This document shows positions 6,209-8,514 of a DNA stretch of 8,514 nucleotides, piece after piece. The stretch covers positions 1 to 8,514 of the forward strand of contig CANRIE010000026.1 in assembly GCA_947630585.1 (NCBI GenBank), read 5' to 3'. The notes below the pieces were generated by a model. It had not been told where the DNA came from. It was given only the letters and a program-made list of their open reading frames with translations, and did no database searches. Source of the stretch: an uncultured Bacilli bacterium. GTDB lineage: Bacteria > Bacillota_I > Bacilli_A > RF39 > UBA660. Position 1 is the stretch's first letter. Every line of letters starts with the position of its first letter. The position numbers and the translations under genes were made by a program.

Positions 6209-8146
6209 ATGAAGAAATATTTATTAGCTCATATAAGTAATTTTCTATTTTTACTTTATTTTGAGTTAATTTTTAAATTATTAGTTTTTAAAGATATTTC
6301 AAACTTTTTAAACATTTTAATTTATACAGCCTTAATATCTATTATTATTACTTTTATAACGAACTTATTTAATGAAAAAATAAATAAAATTTTATTATTT
6401 ATAACTTATAGTATTATTCCAATTTTATTTAGTATTCAATTAGTATTTAAAAATATATTTGAATCATTTTTTAGTCTATCTTTATTATCTTTAAGTGACC
6501 AAGTCTTAGATTTTAAAAATGAAGCTATTAGTTTAATACTTGAAAATATATTATTTATTTTATTATTCTTTATTCCTTTAATTATCTTAATTATTTTTAG
6601 AAAAAAAATAATTAAACTTGATTTTCATAATTTAAGAAATATTTTAATTGAAGTATTAGTTCTAGGAATAATTATAGTTTCTTTTTATCTAAATATTTAT
6701 AGAACAAAAGGAGTATATTTAGGTAGTTATTCTTTATATTTTGAGGTACGAGAAAACTCTTTAAATATTAATAAATTTGGAGTTTTAAATAGTTATTATC
6801 TTGATTTAACAAGAACTATCTTTGGTTTTAAAGAGAATATTCCAGTTATTGATAATAATATTAGTAATGATGATACTAATATAGATAATAACCAAGAAGA
6901 TACTGATAATAATAAAGTAGTCTATGAACCTAATCAAAGTAATTTAAATTTAGATAATATTAAGAATAAAAGTTCTATTGTTTATAATTATATTAATTCA
7001 ACTAGGCCAACTTTAAAAAATGAATATACAGGATTATTTAAAGGAAAAAATTTAATTTATATAGTTGCTGAATCATTTTATGAAATTGCAATTAGTAAAG
7101 AGTTAACTCCAACTTTATATAAACTTACTAATTCTTCATTTCAATTTGAAAACTTTTATACACCTAATTATTTAAGTACTATAGGAGGGGAGATTCAAGC
7201 TTTAACAGGTCTTCATCCAAGTCAAGAATTATTAGCAACGTGGAGGAGTGGAAGCTCATCTTTCCCTTATGGACTTGCTAATATTTATAAGAATTTAGGT
7301 TATAAAACATTTGCTTATCATAATCATTCAGGATATTTTCAAAATCGGAATAAATATTTAAAATCTTTAGGCTTTGATAATTTTAAGGCTTGTTCTTTAG
7401 GACTTGAAAAGTTAATTAATTGTAATAGATGGCCTGAAAGTGATATTGAAATGATTAATGCAACGATTGATGATTATATTAATTTAGATACTCCTTTTAT
7501 GACCTATTATATGACAGTTTCAGGACACTTTGAATATACTTTTAATGATAATAGTATTGCTTATAAAAATAGAAATTTAGTTAATAATCTCCCTTATAGT
7601 GAAAGTATTAAAGCCTATATTGCAACTCAAATTGAACTTGATAGAGCTTTAGAAAGTTTATTAAATAAACTTGAAGAAAAAGGAATACTTGATGATACAG
7701 TTATTGTTTTAATGGCAGATCATTATCCTTATGCTTTAACTTTAGATGAGATAAATGAAATATCAAGTTATAAAAGAGACAATGATTTTGAAATTAATCA
7801 TAATAAATTAATTATTTATAATCCATTAGTTCCAAATACTAAAATTTCTAAAGTAGCATCATCATCAGATGTCTTACCAACTATTTATAATTTATTTGGC
7901 ATTGACTATGATTCAAGATTATTTACAGGAAGTGATATTTTAAGTACGAATGATGGTTTAGTAATATTTCAAAATCGTTCTTGGATAAGTGATAAAGCAA
8001 TTTATAATAGTAGAACTAATGAATATAAAGGAGATGCACCTAGAACTTATATTGATACCATTAATAATATTGTAAGTAATAAACTAGCTTTTTCAAAAGA
8101 GGTTATTAATAATAATTCTTATAAAGATATCCTAAAAAATAGTTAA
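6209..8146 (+). CDS. LtaS-like lipoteichoic acid synthase (alkaline phosphatase/sulfatase superfamily)
   Basis: This 645-residue protein has five N-terminal transmembrane helices (about 8-28, 34-53, 60-80, 107-130, 146-163), an Asn/Asp-rich low-complexity linker (about 214-236) and an extracellular catalytic domain (about 275-600). This is the LtaS layout; LtaS polymerises glycerolphosphate from phosphatidylglycerol. Expected active-site positions are present: Glu288 in YIVAESF, probable nucleophile Thr324 in LSTIGGE, Arg380 in FQNRN, His440 in VSGHFEY, and Asp504-His505 in LMADHYPY. A His near 371-373 may match the substrate-binding His of S. aureus LtaS. The ATG has GTGAGG six bases upstream. 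The product could instead be a phosphoglycerol transferase acting on glycolipid or a branched glycan, so the exact polymer is uncertain. No terminator is visible directly after the TAA. Confidence 0.9.
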   Translation: MKKYLLAHISNFLFLLYFELIFKLLVFKDISNFLNILIYTALISIIITFITNLFNEKINKILLFITYSIIPILFSIQLVFKNIFESFFSLSLLSLSDQVLDFKNEAISLILENILFILLFFIPLIILIIFRKKIIKLDFHNLRNILIEVLVLGIIIVSFYLNIYRTKGVYLGSYSLYFEVRENSLNINKFGVLNSYYLDLTRTIFGFKENIPVIDNNISNDDTNIDNNQEDTDNNKVVYEPNQSNLNLDNIKNKSSIVYNYINSTRPTLKNEYTGLFKGKNLIYIVAESFYEIAISKELTPTLYKLTNSSFQFENFYTPNYLSTIGGEIQALTGLHPSQELLATWRSGSSSFPYGLANIYKNLGYKTFAYHNHSGYFQNRNKYLKSLGFDNFKACSLGLEKLINCNRWPESDIEMINATIDDYINLDTPFMTYYMTVSGHFEYTFNDNSIAYKNRNLVNNLPYSESIKAYIATQIELDRALESLLNKLEEKGILDDTVIVLMADHYPYALTLDEINEISSYKRDNDFEINHNKLIIYNPLVPNTKISKVASSSDVLPTIYNLFGIDYDSRLFTGSDILSTNDGLVIFQNRSWISDKAIYNSRTNEYKGDAPRTYIDTINNIVSNKLAFSKEVINNNSYKDILKNS

Positions 8147-8174
8147 AAAATTATGGTAAAAATAGTTGCATAAA

Positions 8175-8198
8175 TTAATTAATGATATGATTAATTAA
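8175..8198. repeat. AT-rich inverted repeat over the -10 of the last promoter (possible operator)
   Basis: TTAATTAAT (8175-8183) and ATTAATTAA (8190-8198) are perfect 9-bp inverted arms around GATATG. Each arm contains the self-complementary TTAATTAA. The dyad sits over a promoter and could bind a dimeric regulator, but such AT-rich palindromes also arise by chance in this base composition. Confidence 0.4.
8183..8191 (+). promoter_or_regulatory. Extended -10 promoter candidate for the downstream short ORF
   Basis: TGATATGAT contains the extended -10 TG-n and a TATGAT hexamer (8186-8191, five of six matches to consensus). No good -35 lies at 16-18 nt. An AAAGGTGG-type ribosome site follows, then an ATG at 8222. 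Confidence 0.45.
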
Positions 8199-8221
8199 GA
8201 TAAGAAAGGTGGGTGACCCTC

Positions 8222-8308
8222 ATGTTAAAATTGATTAATGTATCAAGAAAATATGTTAACAATATGATAACCATGGGGGGGGGGTGTACTAACATTATCA
8301 CAAATTAA
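8222..8308 (+). pseudogene. Truncated start of a probable ABC-transporter ATP-binding protein
   Basis: A ribosome site (AAAGGTGG, about 8205-8212) precedes an ATG whose product begins MLKLINVSRKYVNNMIT. That is how many ABC ATPases begin: a beta-strand with an N-V-S-K/R-x-Y pattern that stacks on the nucleotide. After residue 17 the frame enters ATG plus a run of G's (8275-8284), then unrelated sequence, and stops at 8306-8308 after 28 codons. No Walker A motif follows in any frame, and removing one G only extends the frame to a TAG at about 8346-8348. The gene therefore appears cut off by an insertion, recombination or assembly join near the G tract. The identification rests on 17 residues and is tentative. 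Confidence 0.4.
8275..8284 (+). repeat. Homopolymer of ten G residues
   Basis: Ten consecutive G's sit in a very AT-rich region, exactly where similarity to an ABC ATPase start ends. It may mark a junction between two sequences, a slippage-prone tract, or a sequencing artefact. Confidence 0.9.
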
Positions 8309-8330
8309 TTTTCTAAAAATATCGACAATG

Positions 8331-8383
8331 TACGACATAAAGATGTAGTATTATATTACTATATTCTTTAGTCGTATTTTTTT
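8331..8383 (+). terminator. Long hairpin followed by a T-run
   Basis: The arms 8331-8350 and 8357-8376 pair over about 19 bp, with one bulged A (8337), one bulged T (8364) and one G-T wobble; the loop is TTATAT. Seven T's follow (8377-8383). This fits a rho-independent terminator, although no intact gene lies just upstream. It could also be the structured end of a mobile element. Confidence 0.6.
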
Positions 8384-8442
8384 AGTTAAATGACTTGAAA
8401 AGTCCAAAGGATTAGTTTATAATTTAATTAGTGTAGAGGGGC

Positions 8443-8514
8443 GTGCGACTATGTAGGTCGTATAATTTAGTAGGTGGAAATCCTACCTAGAAAGTGACAC
8501 CCATCACATCTAGT
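8443..8514 (+). ncRNA. 5' end of a group II intron (probable), continuing past the right edge
   Basis: The segment begins GTGCGACT, matching the conserved GUGYG 5' splice-site start of bacterial group II introns, and is more GC-rich than its surroundings. Small hairpins follow as in the start of domain I: CGAC/GTCG (8446-8449 with 8457-8460), GTAGG/CCTAC (8470-8474 with 8482-8486) around GGAAA, and GTGA/TCAC (8494-8497 with 8504-8507). The arrangement resembles bacterial introns that encode a reverse transcriptase/maturase, which would lie downstream outside the window. The call is from pattern memory on 72 bases; exon-binding sites and domain V cannot be seen. Confidence 0.55.

Noticed and set aside
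6839..6920. Asn/Asp-rich repeat-like DNA in the LtaS-like gene as a tandem repeat
   Set aside because: Units are irregular; it is a low-complexity linker between membrane helices and the catalytic domain, expected in this family.
1..8514. Use of UGA as tryptophan, as in Mycoplasma-like genomes
   Set aside because: Long genes use TGG for Trp and have no internal TGA; the 109-residue gene and the SGNH gene end naturally with TGA at sensible operon positions.
1..8514. CRISPR array, tRNA or rRNA genes
   Set aside because: No regularly spaced repeats and no tRNA or rRNA-like conserved segments were seen on either strand.

Overview
The window is strongly AT-rich (about three quarters A+T by eye). 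It uses the standard bacterial code: TGA acts as a stop for two genes and TGG encodes Trp. Shine-Dalgarno sites of the AGGAGG/AAGGTGG type precede most genes. An LtaS-like polyglycerolphosphate synthase, a lipoprotein signal and the MEP-pathway enzyme IspG fit a Gram-positive (monoderm) low-GC member of the Bacillota, probably a gut-type Clostridia or Bacilli lineage. I cannot name the species.

Layout. Positions 1-74 read, on the minus strand, like the N-terminus of an IS200/IS605-type TnpB protein. This abuts, with no element end between them, the last 57 codons of ispG (plus strand, to 248). A short bidirectional hairpin terminator (about 251-281) separates ispG from a minus-strand operon that begins near 4808 and runs leftward. 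In transcription order the operon encodes (1) a membrane-anchored protein with several Ig-like repeats and a C-terminal transglutaminase-like domain, (2) an AlgI-type MBOAT acyltransferase, (3) an SGNH-hydrolase-like protein with GDC where GDS is usual, and (4) a small lipoprotein. The genes overlap by 1 nt or are 4-8 nt apart, so they are probably translationally coupled. A divergent promoter region of about 130 bp, with a recognisable promoter on each strand, leads to a plus-strand operon. That operon encodes a 109-residue two-helix membrane protein, a YrbG/CaCA-type Na+/Ca2+ exchanger, and an LtaS-like alkaline-phosphatase-superfamily enzyme.

The last 370 bp hold no intact gene. They contain an extended -10 promoter inside an AT-rich dyad, a short ORF that starts like an ABC-transporter ATPase and then runs into a tract of ten G's, a long hairpin followed by seven T's, and the likely 5' end of a group II intron that runs off the window.

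How the genes may work together (inference). MBOAT plus SGNH-fold protein is the recurring architecture for moving acyl groups across the membrane onto extracellular polymers (AlgI/AlgJ-X, PatA/PatB, DltB/DltD). Here the pair sits with a transglutaminase/Ig surface protein and a lipoprotein, divergent from a probable lipoteichoic-acid-type polymer synthase. The best reading is a cell-envelope locus in which one operon builds a glycerolphosphate polymer and the other acylates or otherwise modifies a surface polymer. Both ends of the window pass from a truncated conserved gene into mobile-element sequence, so it may be a contig that broke at repeats.
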